DNA of 44,259 bases. Origin: JBHHXG01 sp046756985. GTDB lineage: Bacteria; Pseudomonadota; Zetaproteobacteria; Mariprofundales; Mariprofundaceae. Under the pieces are notes generated by a model that was not told the DNA's origin, did not search any database, and saw only the letters and a program-made list of their open reading frames with translations. The stretch spans positions 1 through 44,259 of the forward strand of contig JBHHXG010000003.1 of NCBI GenBank assembly GCA_046756985.1. Reading direction: 5' to 3'. This document shows positions 8,454 through 16,052 of this stretch, piece after piece; within the stretch, counting starts at the first letter, position 1; every line of letters starts with the position of its first letter. The position numbers and the translations under genes were made by a program.

Positions 8454-10379
8454 CTACTTCTTGTCGCCTTCGTCCACCACTTCAGCATCCACCACGTCGG
8501 CATCCGCAGCCTTACCTTCCGCTTTGCCTGCATCCTCGCCTTCAGCGCCTTCCGCAGCCTGGGCTTCGGCCTGCATCTTCTGATAGATAACCTCGCCCAA
8601 CTTCTGTGACTTTTCGGCCAGCGTCTGTTCAGCTTTGGAAATGGCCTCGAGATCATCGCCTTCAAGCGCCTTTTTCAGATCAGCAAGGGCGCCCTCAATC
8701 TCCTTGCGAACATCCTCACCCACTGCCTCGCCATGCTCTTTCAGGGCCTTTTCAGTGGAATAGACCAGAGCATCAGCGCGATTACGAGCCTCGATGCTTT
8801 CCTTCTGTTTCTTGTCCTCATCGGCATGCTCCTCGGCGTCTTTCTGCATACGTTCGATTTCCTCATCGGACAGACCGGAGCCTGCTTCGATGCGGATGGA
8901 TGTTTCCTTACCGGTGCCCTTGTCCTTGGCATGTACGTGCATGATGCCGTTGGCATCGATATCAAAGGTCACTTCGATCTGTGGCATGCCTCGCGGTGCA
9001 GGCGCAATGCCTTCCAGATTGAACAGGCCCAGCTGCTTGTTCTGGGCAGCGATCTCACGCTCGCCCTGTGAGACCTTGATTGTCACCGCAGTCTGGTTGT
9101 CGGCTGCCGTGGTATAGACCTGGCTCTTCTTCGTTGGAATGGTCGTGTTCTTCTCGATGATACGATTGAACAGGCCGCCTTCGACCTCGATCCCGAGCGA
9201 TAAAGGCGTCACATCCAGCAGTAACACATCCTTGACTTCGCCGGTCAGTACCGCGCCCTGAATGGCAGCACCAATGGCCACAACCTCATCCGGATTCACA
9301 CCCCTGTGTGGTTCGGTGCCGAAGAAATCCTTCACCTTCTGTTGCACCAGTGGCATACGGGTCATGCCCCCGACCAGCACCACCTCGTGGATATCCGATG
9401 CCTTCACACCGGCATCTTTCAACGCCTGCTTACATGGTCCAATGGCTTTCTCCACCAGATCTGAAACGAGGCTTTCAAATTTCGCCCGTGTTACCTTGAT
9501 CAGCAGGTGTTTCGGGCCTGCGGCATCTGCCGTAATAAACGGCAAATTGACCTCAGTCTGGGTACTCGAGGACAGCTCGCACTTGGCTTTTTCCGCAGCC
9601 TCTTTTAAACGCTGCAGCGCCAGCTTGTCCTTCATCAGATCAACGCCGTGTTCCTTTTTGAATTCCTCGGCCAGATACTTCAGAAGCACCTGGTCAAAAT
9701 CCTCGCCGCCGAGGAAGGTGTCACCGTTGGTGGCTTTGACTTCAAAAACACCATCACCGATTTCGAGAATAGAAATATCAAAGGTGCCGCCACCCAGGTC
9801 ATAGACGGCAATCAGGTGATTCTCCTCGGTCTTGTCCAGGCCATAGGCAAGGGCAGCCGCTGTCGGTTCGTTGACAATACGCAACACATTCAGACCGGCA
9901 ATAGCACCGGCATCCTTGGTGGCCTGGCGTTGAGAGTCATTGAAATAGGCAGGCACCGTGATGACTGCATCCTTCACATCTTCGCCAAGGTAGTCCTCGG
10001 CTGTCTTCTTCATCTTCTGCAATACGATGGCGCTGATTTCCTGAGGGCTCATCTTCTTGCCGTCATATTCCGCCCAGGCATCGCCGTTATCTGCCTCTAC
10101 AAGCTTGTAAGACACCAGGTCCTTGTGATGCTTTGCTTCTTTGGAATTGAACTTGCGCCCAATCAGGCGCTTGACCGCATAAAAGGTCTTATCCGGATTG
10201 GTCACCATCTGGCGCTTGGCCGGACTGCCTGTCAGACGGCTATCATCATCCGTGAATGCAACAACAGAAGGCGTCGTGTTTTCCCCTTCACTGTTGGGAA
10301 TAATCTTTGGCGTTGAGCCTTCCATAACAGCCACGCAGGAGTTCGTGGTGCCTAAATCAATACCTATCACTTTACCCAT
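8454..10379 (-). CDS. dnaK: Chaperone DnaK (Hsp70)
   Basis: The 641-aa Hsp70 chaperone is complete. The N-terminal ATPase domain opens with IGIDLGTTNSCVAV and contains the family signatures IVNEPTAAALAYGLD, DLGGGTFDISI and VLVGGMTRMP. The substrate-binding domain follows (LLLDVTPLSLGIE linker region), then a helical lid ending in an acidic, alanine-rich tail DAEVVDEGDKK. The start is ATG 10379 (MGKVIGIDLG), the invariant family start, with GGAG ten bases upstream; 14 further in-frame codons upstream are leader. A sigma-32-like promoter lies 65-91 bases upstream, in the grpE-dnaK gap. Confidence 0.98.
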   Translation of the reverse strand: MGKVIGIDLGTTNSCVAVMEGSTPKIIPNSEGENTTPSVVAFTDDDSRLTGSPAKRQMVTNPDKTFYAVKRLIGRKFNSKEAKHHKDLVSYKLVEADNGDAWAEYDGKKMSPQEISAIVLQKMKKTAEDYLGEDVKDAVITVPAYFNDSQRQATKDAGAIAGLNVLRIVNEPTAAALAYGLDKTEENHLIAVYDLGGGTFDISILEIGDGVFEVKATNGDTFLGGEDFDQVLLKYLAEEFKKEHGVDLMKDKLALQRLKEAAEKAKCELSSSTQTEVNLPFITADAAGPKHLLIKVTRAKFESLVSDLVEKAIGPCKQALKDAGVKASDIHEVVLVGGMTRMPLVQQKVKDFFGTEPHRGVNPDEVVAIGAAIQGAVLTGEVKDVLLLDVTPLSLGIEVEGGLFNRIIEKNTTIPTKKSQVYTTAADNQTAVTIKVSQGEREIAAQNKQLGLFNLEGIAPAPRGMPQIEVTFDIDANGIMHVHAKDKGTGKETSIRIEAGSGLSDEEIERMQKDAEEHADEDKKQKESIEARNRADALVYSTEKALKEHGEAVGEDVRKEIEGALADLKKALEGDDLEAISKAEQTLAEKSQKLGEVIYQKMQAEAQAAEGAEGEDAGKAEGKAADADVVDAEVVDEGDKK

Positions 10380-10443
10380 AATCGTATTTCTCCATTTCAA
10401 CTTCCCGGGATTACCCGGCATATTAACTGTGCTCTATATCTGT

Positions 10444-10470
10444 TTATGGGGCCAAAAAAATGTATTTCAA
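10444..10470 (-). promoter_or_regulatory. Sigma-32-type heat-shock promoter in front of dnaK
   Basis: Read on the minus strand, TTGAAA (10465-10470) is followed by a 13-base spacer and CCCCATAA (10444-10451). This matches the proteobacterial RpoH consensus (TTGAAA, about 13 bases, CCCCAT). It lies between grpE and dnaK, 65 bases before the dnaK ATG, so it would allow dnaK-dnaJ-dapB transcription independently of the HrcA-controlled promoter. Confidence 0.7.
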
Positions 10471-10502
10471 CCCCACCGTCACGAAAATCGCCATGATAAA
10501 CG

Positions 10503-11069
10503 CTACGCCTCATTTTCCTCCACAGGCGCCTGTCCGCCGCTGGATACAATTACCTTGGCCGGACGAATCAGGCGCCCATGGAGGGTATAACCCGCAACAT
10601 GCTGGGCAATGACCGTTCCCGCATCTTCTTCACTCGGCAACTGGGACAACGCCTCATGCCGGTGCGGATCAAACGTTTCACCAACAGCCTCAATTCGTTC
10701 CAGATCAAAACGTTTCATCAGCTCATGCCAGCTGTTCAGCGTCTGTTGTATGCCATCGCGCAAGCCCTTCTCATTGCCCTCTTCAACGCCCAGCGCACGT
10801 TCAAGATTGTCCATAACATCTAGCAAAGCCACGCTGAACTTCTCAATGGCAAACTTGCGTGCTTCGACAATCTCGCGCTGCGCACGTTTGCGGGTATTTT
10901 CCATTTCGGCATGCGCACGCAGCAGCCCCTCCTTTGTCGCGGCCAGCTCTTCCTGGAATTTATTCAGCTCTTCCGCCAAGCCGCTTGGTTTGGCCTTGTG
11001 TTCGGCTTTCTTTTTCTGCTCTGCAGTTTCTTTGACCGGTGTTTCACCAGTTTTTTTCTTTTTCGTCAA
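10503..11069 (-). CDS. grpE: Nucleotide exchange factor GrpE
   Basis: GrpE releases ADP from DnaK. The 188-aa protein starts with a charged, Lys-rich tail, continues with a long coiled coil (about residues 35-90, AEELNKFQEELAATKEG) and ends in the beta domain with the hallmark HEALSQLPSEEDAGTV. The start is inferred to be TTG 11069: AGGAGG sits six bases upstream, whereas in-frame ATGs at 11099 and 11111 lie inside hrcA without a Shine-Dalgarno sequence. The TTG overlaps the hrcA TGA stop (TTGA), so translation is probably coupled to hrcA. The resulting length fits the family. Confidence 0.93.
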   Translation of the reverse strand: MTKKKKTGETPVKETAEQKKKAEHKAKPSGLAEELNKFQEELAATKEGLLRAHAEMENTRKRAQREIVEARKFAIEKFSVALLDVMDNLERALGVEEGNEKGLRDGIQQTLNSWHELMKRFDLERIEAVGETFDPHRHEALSQLPSEEDAGTVIAQHVAGYTLHGRLIRPAKVIVSSGGQAPVEENEA

Positions 11070-12088
11070 TGCCTTCCTCCTAACATCCGGCTCACCCATC
11101 TGGCCGTGCAATCCACAATTGGCATGACCCGTTCATAGTGCATGCGCCTTGGGCCAATCACGCCCAATGTGCCCACAACGTTGTTCGGCCCGTCATAGCG
11201 GGAAAGAACAACCGAAACCTGTTCCATGTTCACCAGCGCATGCTCCCTGCCGATAAAAACTCTCACACCCTGCTCTTCGAGTTCCACCTGCTCAACCAGA
11301 CGCAACAAATGACCTTTCTCTTCAAATGCGGTCACCAGCGAGCGCACCGTATCAATGACGCTGAACTCGGGCATTTCCAGCAACTGGCTCTGACCACTGA
11401 TGAACAGATCAGCCTGTGTGGTAGCTGGCGCATCCGCCCAGCTTTTCAATTCCTCCAGCAGTTGCCGGATGCGTAATCTGTCCGTCTCCATTTCCGCGGC
11501 CAGACGCTGACGCGCTTCGGGTAAATCACAGTCATGCAAAAGCTCGTTCAAACGAACACTTGCCGCAGCGAGGTGGGAATCACTCATCTGTGTCGGTCGG
11601 GCAATCAGACGGTTCTGCACTTCACCGCCTTCGGAGACAATGACCGCCAGGATTTGACCGGAAGATAAAGGAACCAGTTCCAGTTTGCGGATGTTCGCAA
11701 GGCCGGATTCCCGAACCGATACCAGTCCGGCAAAATGGGTTAGGCTGGCCAGTTCATCCGTGGCCTGATGCAACATCGTGTTTATATCCGGTGTAGACTG
11801 CAGATGACTGGCGACGGATTCATCCAGGCGCTGGCGCAGATTCGGATCGACTACCATCAGCGTATCCACAAAATACCGAAGGCCATCATCAGTTGGCACC
11901 CGCCCGGCTGATGTATGCGGTGAATAAAGCAGGCCCCTGTGCTCCAGTTCGCTCATCACGCTGCGAATCGAGGCAGGACTCAGGGACATCCCCCTCTGTT
12001 CGGCAATCGCACGTGAGCCTACGGGTTGTCCGGTATCGAGATAGCTCTTGACCACCTCAGCAAGTATATGTTCGTCGCGTTCTTTCAC
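11066..12088 (-). CDS. hrcA: Heat-inducible transcription repressor HrcA
   Basis: The 340-aa repressor binds CIRCE operators and is titrated by chaperonin activity. The N-terminal winged helix shows the characteristic SYLDTGQPVGSRAIAE and LSPASIRSVMSELEHRGLL segments, followed by YSPHTSAGRVPTDDGLRYFVD. The C-terminal domain carries FIGREHALVNMEQVSVVLSRY and the family-typical VIGPRRMHYERVMPIV. The start is GTG 12088, with GAGGTG 11 bases upstream. A CIRCE element lies 84 bases upstream, so the operon hrcA-grpE-dnaK-dnaJ-dapB is autoregulated. Its last bases overlap the grpE start. Confidence 0.96.
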   Translation of the reverse strand: MKERDEHILAEVVKSYLDTGQPVGSRAIAEQRGMSLSPASIRSVMSELEHRGLLYSPHTSAGRVPTDDGLRYFVDTLMVVDPNLRQRLDESVASHLQSTPDINTMLHQATDELASLTHFAGLVSVRESGLANIRKLELVPLSSGQILAVIVSEGGEVQNRLIARPTQMSDSHLAAASVRLNELLHDCDLPEARQRLAAEMETDRLRIRQLLEELKSWADAPATTQADLFISGQSQLLEMPEFSVIDTVRSLVTAFEEKGHLLRLVEQVELEEQGVRVFIGREHALVNMEQVSVVLSRYDGPNNVVGTLGVIGPRRMHYERVMPIVDCTARWVSRMLGGRH

Positions 12089-12171
12089 TGTCGTGATTTC
12101 ACCTCACATTGACATACCAGAGGGTGTGCCAGAGATCACGGTAAACCGTTGTGAATACACTAACGGGGCGG

Positions 12172-12198
12172 CTGGCACTCTAGCGATAAGAGTGCTAT
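12172..12198 (-). promoter_or_regulatory. CIRCE operator (HrcA binding site)
   Basis: CTGGCACTC at 12172-12180 and GAGTGCTAT at 12190-12198 flank exactly nine bases. The consensus is TTAGCACTC-N9-GAGTGCTAA, so the left arm has two mismatches and the right arm one. Its position just upstream of hrcA is the canonical one. Confidence 0.92.
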
Positions 12199-12204
12199 TG
12201 ACAA
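12177..12204 (-). promoter_or_regulatory. Candidate sigma-70 promoter of the hrcA operon overlapping CIRCE
   Basis: On the minus strand TTGTCA (12199-12204), a 16-base spacer and TAGAGT (12177-12182) form a weak promoter. Its -10 lies within the left CIRCE arm and its -35 abuts the right arm. HrcA bound at CIRCE would cover it completely. The start site is inferred, and other promoters farther upstream are not excluded. Confidence 0.45.
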
Positions 12205-12208
12205 TAGC
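12194..12208. repeat. 15-bp perfect palindrome abutting CIRCE
   Basis: GCTATTG, a single A, then CAATAGC form a perfect palindrome with 7-bp arms. It overlaps the right CIRCE arm and the candidate -35 of hrcA. Its function is unknown: it could be a second protein-binding site or chance. Confidence 0.5.
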
Positions 12209-12263
12209 TGGATGCCTCCTTCGCAAGAGCATGATCCCTGCGCAGAAAAGCGCCTGAAAGCAA

Positions 12264-12291
12264 TTGACATCAACCCAGTCGGGCTTATACT
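12264..12291 (+). promoter_or_regulatory. Sigma-70 promoter of rplM-rpsI
   Basis: A perfect -35 TTGACA at 12264-12269 is separated by 16 bases from TATACT at 12286-12291. Transcription would start near 12298, about 33 bases before the rplM ATG. It is the strongest sigma-70-like promoter I see in the window, as expected for ribosomal protein genes. Confidence 0.8.
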
Positions 12292-12330
12292 CCGCCGCCT
12301 TCATAAAACGGGTTTAATGGAGTAAACAGC

Positions 12331-12762
12331 ATGCGTACATGGACCGTCCGTCCTGGTGACATTGAACGTAACTGGTACATCATAGATGCCAGTGACGCCG
12401 TGCTTGGCCGCCTGGCTACAAAAGTTGCAACCGTATTGCGCGGCAAGCATCGCCCGCAATATACCCCGCATGCTGACTGCGGCGATCATGTCATCGTTAT
12501 CAATGCGGACAAGGTGCGTGTGACAGGCCGTAAGGAAGAGCAGAAAACCTACTACCGTCATAGCCAGTATCCGGGTGGACTGAAAAGCATCCGGCTGGAT
12601 AAGCAGCGTGAAAAGTATCCGGAGCGTATCATTGAACTGGCTGTCAAGGGCATGATGCCCAAGAACCCGCTGGGCCGCTCCATGCTGAAGAAGCTGAAGG
12701 TTTATGCCGGCAGCGATCATCCGCATGCAGCGCAGCAGCCAGCATCGCTGCAGCTGGACTGA
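12331..12762 (+). CDS. rplM: 50S ribosomal protein L13
   Basis: The 143-aa L13 starts MRTWTVRPGDIERNWYIIDA and contains the conserved VLGRLATKVATVLRGKH and YRHSQYPGGL segments and the GMMPKNPLGRSMLKKLKVY motif. The length matches E. coli L13 (142). GGAG lies nine bases upstream of the ATG. It forms the classic rplM-rpsI operon with the next gene, 39 bases downstream, and is divergent from hrcA. Confidence 0.98.
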   Translation: MRTWTVRPGDIERNWYIIDASDAVLGRLATKVATVLRGKHRPQYTPHADCGDHVIVINADKVRVTGRKEEQKTYYRHSQYPGGLKSIRLDKQREKYPERIIELAVKGMMPKNPLGRSMLKKLKVYAGSDHPHAAQQPASLQLD

Positions 12763-12801
12763 TCCAGCCAAACAGATATCGGACTAATAAGGAACATTCA
12801 C

Positions 12802-13194
12802 ATGGCAGAAACGCAATATCGAGGAACTGGCCGCCGCAAACGCAGCGTTGCCCGTGTTATCATCACACCCGGCAAGGGTACAGTTCAGGTCAATGGACGC
12901 GAAGTTGAAAATTACTTCCCGGTTGAAATTGTCCGCCAGCAGGCGCTGTCGCCGCTGACCGCTGCAAATCTCTCCGGCCGTATTGATGTGCGTGTAAACG
13001 TCTTTGGCGGTGGTGTTTCCGGTCAGGCCGGTGCGATTCGCCACGGTCTGGCGCGCGCTCTTGTCGAATATGATTCGGGCCTGCGGGCGCAGCTGAAGGC
13101 TGAAGGCTTTCTGACCCGCGACGCTCGCAAGGTGGAGCGCAAAAAGTATGGCCTGAAGAAAGCCCGCCGCGCACCACAGTTCTCGAAGCGTTAA
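12802..13194 (+). CDS. rpsI: 30S ribosomal protein S9
   Basis: The 130-aa S9 starts MAETQYRGTGRRKRSVARV, with the conserved GKGTVQVNGREVENYFP region, GGGVSGQAGAIRHGLARAL and the positively charged C-terminal tail ending QFSKR that contacts P-site tRNA. The length equals that of the family. It is co-transcribed with rplM and followed by an intrinsic terminator. Confidence 0.98.
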   Translation: MAETQYRGTGRRKRSVARVIITPGKGTVQVNGREVENYFPVEIVRQQALSPLTAANLSGRIDVRVNVFGGGVSGQAGAIRHGLARALVEYDSGLRAQLKAEGFLTRDARKVERKKYGLKKARRAPQFSKR

Positions 13195-13213
13195 GTTTCA
13201 GAACAATCACTTC

Positions 13214-13258
13214 AAAGGGAAGGTCTTCTGCTTATACAGGGACTTCCCTTTTTCTTTG
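13214..13258 (+). terminator. Intrinsic terminator after rpsI
   Basis: AAAGGGAAG (13214-13222) pairs with CTTCCCTTT (13243-13251) and runs into TTTCTTT. The 9-bp stem has a long 20-base loop. The position, 20 bases past the rpsI stop, supports termination of the ribosomal operon. Confidence 0.75.
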
Positions 13259-13324
13259 GCGATGCTATTAAAGTACAGGTAAAAACATTGATGCCAGGGC
13301 GATGATGCGTAACATGCCTGAACT

Positions 13325-14356
13325 ATGACAATTTCCGTCGCTATTCTGGGTGCTACCGGCTACACCGGATCGGAACTGATCCGGATGATCGATGCGCATC
13401 CACATTTCGAGATTACCCATCTCGGCGCGCATTCGCAGGCTGGCAAAAAAGTGGCTGATGTGCTGCCCGGCATCAGCGGTGCCGTAGCTGATATGACACT
13501 GGCCGCCGCCGACACGCCGCTGCCGGATGATGTGAAACTGGTATTCACCGCACTGCCGCATGGCGCGGCGGCCGAAAGTGTCAAAAAAGCGCTGAATACA
13601 GGGAAAAAGGTCGTGGATCTCTCCGCCGACTTCCGGCACCAGAGTGCTGCGACCTACAAGGCCGCCTATGGCACTGATCATCCCTGCCCGGAATTGTTTG
13701 ATCAGGCAGTTTACGGCCTGAGCGAATTCGCCAGAAACGATATTAGCAGCGCACAACTTGTCGCCAATCCAGGATGCTATCCTACCTCGACGCTGCTGCC
13801 ATTGGTGCCATTGTTGAAAGCTGGTGTACTGGATACCGGCAGCATCATCGTGGATTCCAAATCTGGCGCATCCGGTGCTGGCAGAAGTGCTGTAACCGAT
13901 CTGCTGTTTTGCGAACTCAATGAAAACGTGAAGGCCTATGGCCTGCCACGGCACCGGCATGCATGGGAAATGGAGGAATGGGCCAGTGGCTTTGGCGGTG
14001 AAGATATCTCCATCCGTTTTGTGCCGCATATTCTGCCGATGACACGGGGCATGCTGACAACGCTGCACCTGTCCGGTCACGACACAGCAACGTGGCATAA
14101 GCTACTGACAGATACTTTTGCCAGCGAGGCATTCGTGTGCGTTCTTCCCGAAGGCAAGCTTCCTTCCACGCATGGCGTGACCGGCAGCAACCGCTGCGAT
14201 ATCGGTATCTGTGCGCTTGGCGACAACGATGCCGTGATTGTCAGCTGTCTGGATAATCTGCTCAAGGGCGCTTCCGGTCAGGCCCTGCAAAATGCCAATA
14301 TCATGTTTGGCTTCGAGGAATCGTTCGGCCTCTCTGCGCAGGCGCTCTGGCCCTAG
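13325..14356 (+). CDS. argC: N-acetyl-gamma-glutamyl-phosphate reductase
   Basis: The 343-aa enzyme reduces N-acetyl-glutamyl-phosphate to the semialdehyde in arginine biosynthesis. The NADP-binding motif AILGATGYTGSELIR is at the N-terminus. The catalytic Cys lies in NPGCYPTSTLLPL, and LPRHRHAWEME and HILPMTRGMLTT are family segments. The start is ATG 13325 by family alignment; no strong Shine-Dalgarno sequence precedes it. It leads a tight gene run with a membrane coiled-coil protein and bactofilin. I recall the order argC - membrane protein - bactofilin from gammaproteobacteria such as Pseudomonas. Confidence 0.96.
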   Translation: MTISVAILGATGYTGSELIRMIDAHPHFEITHLGAHSQAGKKVADVLPGISGAVADMTLAAADTPLPDDVKLVFTALPHGAAAESVKKALNTGKKVVDLSADFRHQSAATYKAAYGTDHPCPELFDQAVYGLSEFARNDISSAQLVANPGCYPTSTLLPLVPLLKAGVLDTGSIIVDSKSGASGAGRSAVTDLLFCELNENVKAYGLPRHRHAWEMEEWASGFGGEDISIRFVPHILPMTRGMLTTLHLSGHDTATWHKLLTDTFASEAFVCVLPEGKLPSTHGVTGSNRCDIGICALGDNDAVIVSCLDNLLKGASGQALQNANIMFGFEESFGLSAQALWP

Positions 14357-14362
14357 ATAAAA

Positions 14363-15091
14363 ATGAAAAAAAAGACATGGATGCGCACCATACTGCACGC
14401 ATGGTTGCGGCCAAGGCAGGTCATGCTGCTCGACGGCCAGGGCAGCAAGTCCGCCAGAAATTTCCGCCTGCGTCCATTAAGTGTCATGGCTGTGACAATG
14501 ATCTGTCTGATTGCAGCCTTTCTGGGCGGTGTCTTTTTCAAGCCTCATAATGGCCTGAGTCTGATGCCGCAATACACGCGCCTGCAAAATGAGCGCCAGC
14601 TGCTGAAGGATAAACTGGCTGAAGCCAATGCCGTGCTTTCCCTGAAGGATGAGCAAATTGATGGCATGCAAGCTGAAATAAGCAAGCAGCGTGAAACCAA
14701 TGAGGGGCTGGCCAAACGCGTGCACATGTTCGAAACCATCCTTGAGGCGCGCAAGGGCAGCGGCGTGCATATCCTGAACGCCCGGGCGAACTGGCAGGGA
14801 GATCTCGTGCTGGCTTACAGCATGACCCTGGTTAAAGGTGGTAATTATCCGCGCCGCGCTTCCGGCGCTGTACGCCTGACGGCTTATGGACCAGGTGGAG
14901 AACAGGCTTTATTAACACTGAATAACGAGCAAACTGATTTGCCATATCGGATGGAAACCCATACCTTCCTTCAGGGAACCGTCATCTGGACGGAAGACTG
15001 GCGCCCAAACCGCCTTATTGCCGTCATTTATGACACACGGGGTAGAGAAAAAGGCCAGACAGAGATCACCATTACGGGGGATGCACCATGA
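14363..15091 (+). CDS. Single-pass inner-membrane coiled-coil protein (DUF6776-like)
   Basis: This is a 242-aa protein. A basic N-terminus (about 1-38) precedes one transmembrane helix (VMAVTMICLIAAFLGGVFF, about 40-60). A heptad-like coiled coil follows (about 70-125, rich in E, K, L and Q), then a predicted beta-rich periplasmic domain with WQGDLVLAYSMTLVKGG. The topology is like that of cell-shape or divisome-linked proteins (MreC/PilN-like), but I cannot assign a family with certainty; DUF6776 is suggested by its place between argC and bactofilin. It starts six bases after argC, and its stop overlaps the bactofilin start (ATGA). It may tether the bactofilin scaffold to the envelope (inference from context). 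Confidence 0.8.
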   Translation: MKKKTWMRTILHAWLRPRQVMLLDGQGSKSARNFRLRPLSVMAVTMICLIAAFLGGVFFKPHNGLSLMPQYTRLQNERQLLKDKLAEANAVLSLKDEQIDGMQAEISKQRETNEGLAKRVHMFETILEARKGSGVHILNARANWQGDLVLAYSMTLVKGGNYPRRASGAVRLTAYGPGGEQALLTLNNEQTDLPYRMETHTFLQGTVIWTEDWRPNRLIAVIYDTRGREKGQTEITITGDAP

Positions 15092-15546
15092 AATTCAACA
15101 AAGAAGAAACAGTCACCATCCATAGCGAAAACCCGCATATTGACACCCTTATTGGCGAGCATTCCAGCTTCAAGGGTGAACTTTCCTTTGAGGGCGCCGT
15201 GCGTATTGATGGTAAATTTGAGGGAAACATTCTTTCTGCAAAGGAAGGAACGCTGATCATCAGTGAAAACGCCGAGATACAGGGCGAAGTTGATGTTCCA
15301 ACCCTGATTCTGCACGGCACCATCCGCGGCAATGTGAGGGCCAGCAAAACACTGCAGGTCGGTTCCAAAGGACGCCTGAATGGCGATGTCGAATATGCCG
15401 TATTAACCCTAGCTGAAGGCGCTGCCATAAACGGGCGCTGTAACCGCATTGAGGACAAGGAACGTGTCAAGCAGGCCAGCAAAAGCCAGGGAAAAACAGT
15501 TAGCGAAGTGGAGCAGGCCGAAGGAGCCATTCAGGCCGGCGCATGA
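15088..15546 (+). CDS. Bactofilin (polymer-forming cytoskeletal protein)
   Basis: The 152-aa bactofilin polymerises into filaments without nucleotide and often localises wall-modifying or polysaccharide enzymes. The core beta-helix is visible as repeating hydrophobic strands: LIGEHSSFKGELSFEGAVRI, DGKFEGNI, GTLIISENAEIQGEVDV, LILHGTIRGNV. The disordered tails are short. It overlaps the preceding membrane-protein gene by four bases (ATGA) and overlaps the next gene in the same way, so the three proteins are probably produced together. Confidence 0.93.
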   Translation: MKFNKEETVTIHSENPHIDTLIGEHSSFKGELSFEGAVRIDGKFEGNILSAKEGTLIISENAEIQGEVDVPTLILHGTIRGNVRASKTLQVGSKGRLNGDVEYAVLTLAEGAAINGRCNRIEDKERVKQASKSQGKTVSEVEQAEGAIQAGA

Positions 15547-16052
15547 TCTCTTCCTATCTGGACTGGCAACCTGAGGTTGCCGATTCAGCCTTTATTGCCG
15601 ATTCAGCCGAGGTCATGGGGCGCGTGATCATCGGCGCAGATTCCAGCATCTGGTATCAGTGCGTGCTGCGCGGCGATGTGCATGACATCCGCATTGGTGC
15701 ATGCAGCAATATTCAGGATCATTGTATTGTCCATACCAGTGAAGGGATATCCCCCTGCATCGTCGGTGATGATGTCACTGTCGGGCATCGCGTGATTCTG
15801 CACGGATGCGAAGTGCAGAATCGCTGTCTGGTCGGCATGGGTTCCATTCTGATGGATCAGGCCGTACTGGAAGAAGGCTGCTTTCTGGCAGCCGGCTCGC
15901 TGGTGCCGGAGCGTAAAGTGCTGCGTGGCGGTTATCTGTATGCCGGCAGCCCGGCACGCGAACGACGCGAGCTAACGGATGAGGAAAATGACTTCCTGCT
16001 GCACTCGGCGCGGCATTATGTGGAGCTGTCCAAAACACACCTGAAGCTGTGA
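15543..16052 (+). CDS. Gamma-carbonic-anhydrase-like hexapeptide protein (YrdA/PaaY family)
   Basis: The 169-aa left-handed beta-helix protein has imperfect hexapeptide repeats (VMGRVIIGADSSIWYQCVLRGD). The three metal-ligand histidines of gamma-carbonic anhydrases are present at H64 (IVHTSEG), H82 and H87 (VGHRVILHGC). R43 and the QDH segment also match. The family includes active and inactive carbonic anhydrases, so catalysis is not certain. It overlaps bactofilin upstream (ATGA) and the Ppx gene downstream (GTGA). Confidence 0.9.
   Translation: MISSYLDWQPEVADSAFIADSAEVMGRVIIGADSSIWYQCVLRGDVHDIRIGACSNIQDHCIVHTSEGISPCIVGDDVTVGHRVILHGCEVQNRCLVGMGSILMDQAVLEEGCFLAAGSLVPERKVLRGGYLYAGSPARERRELTDEENDFLLHSARHYVELSKTHLKL

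Noticed and set aside
13268..14098. Long minus-strand open frame opposite argC
   Set aside because: It is a shadow: the plus-strand argC motifs and length are complete, and the antisense product has no recognisable domain or ribosome-binding site.
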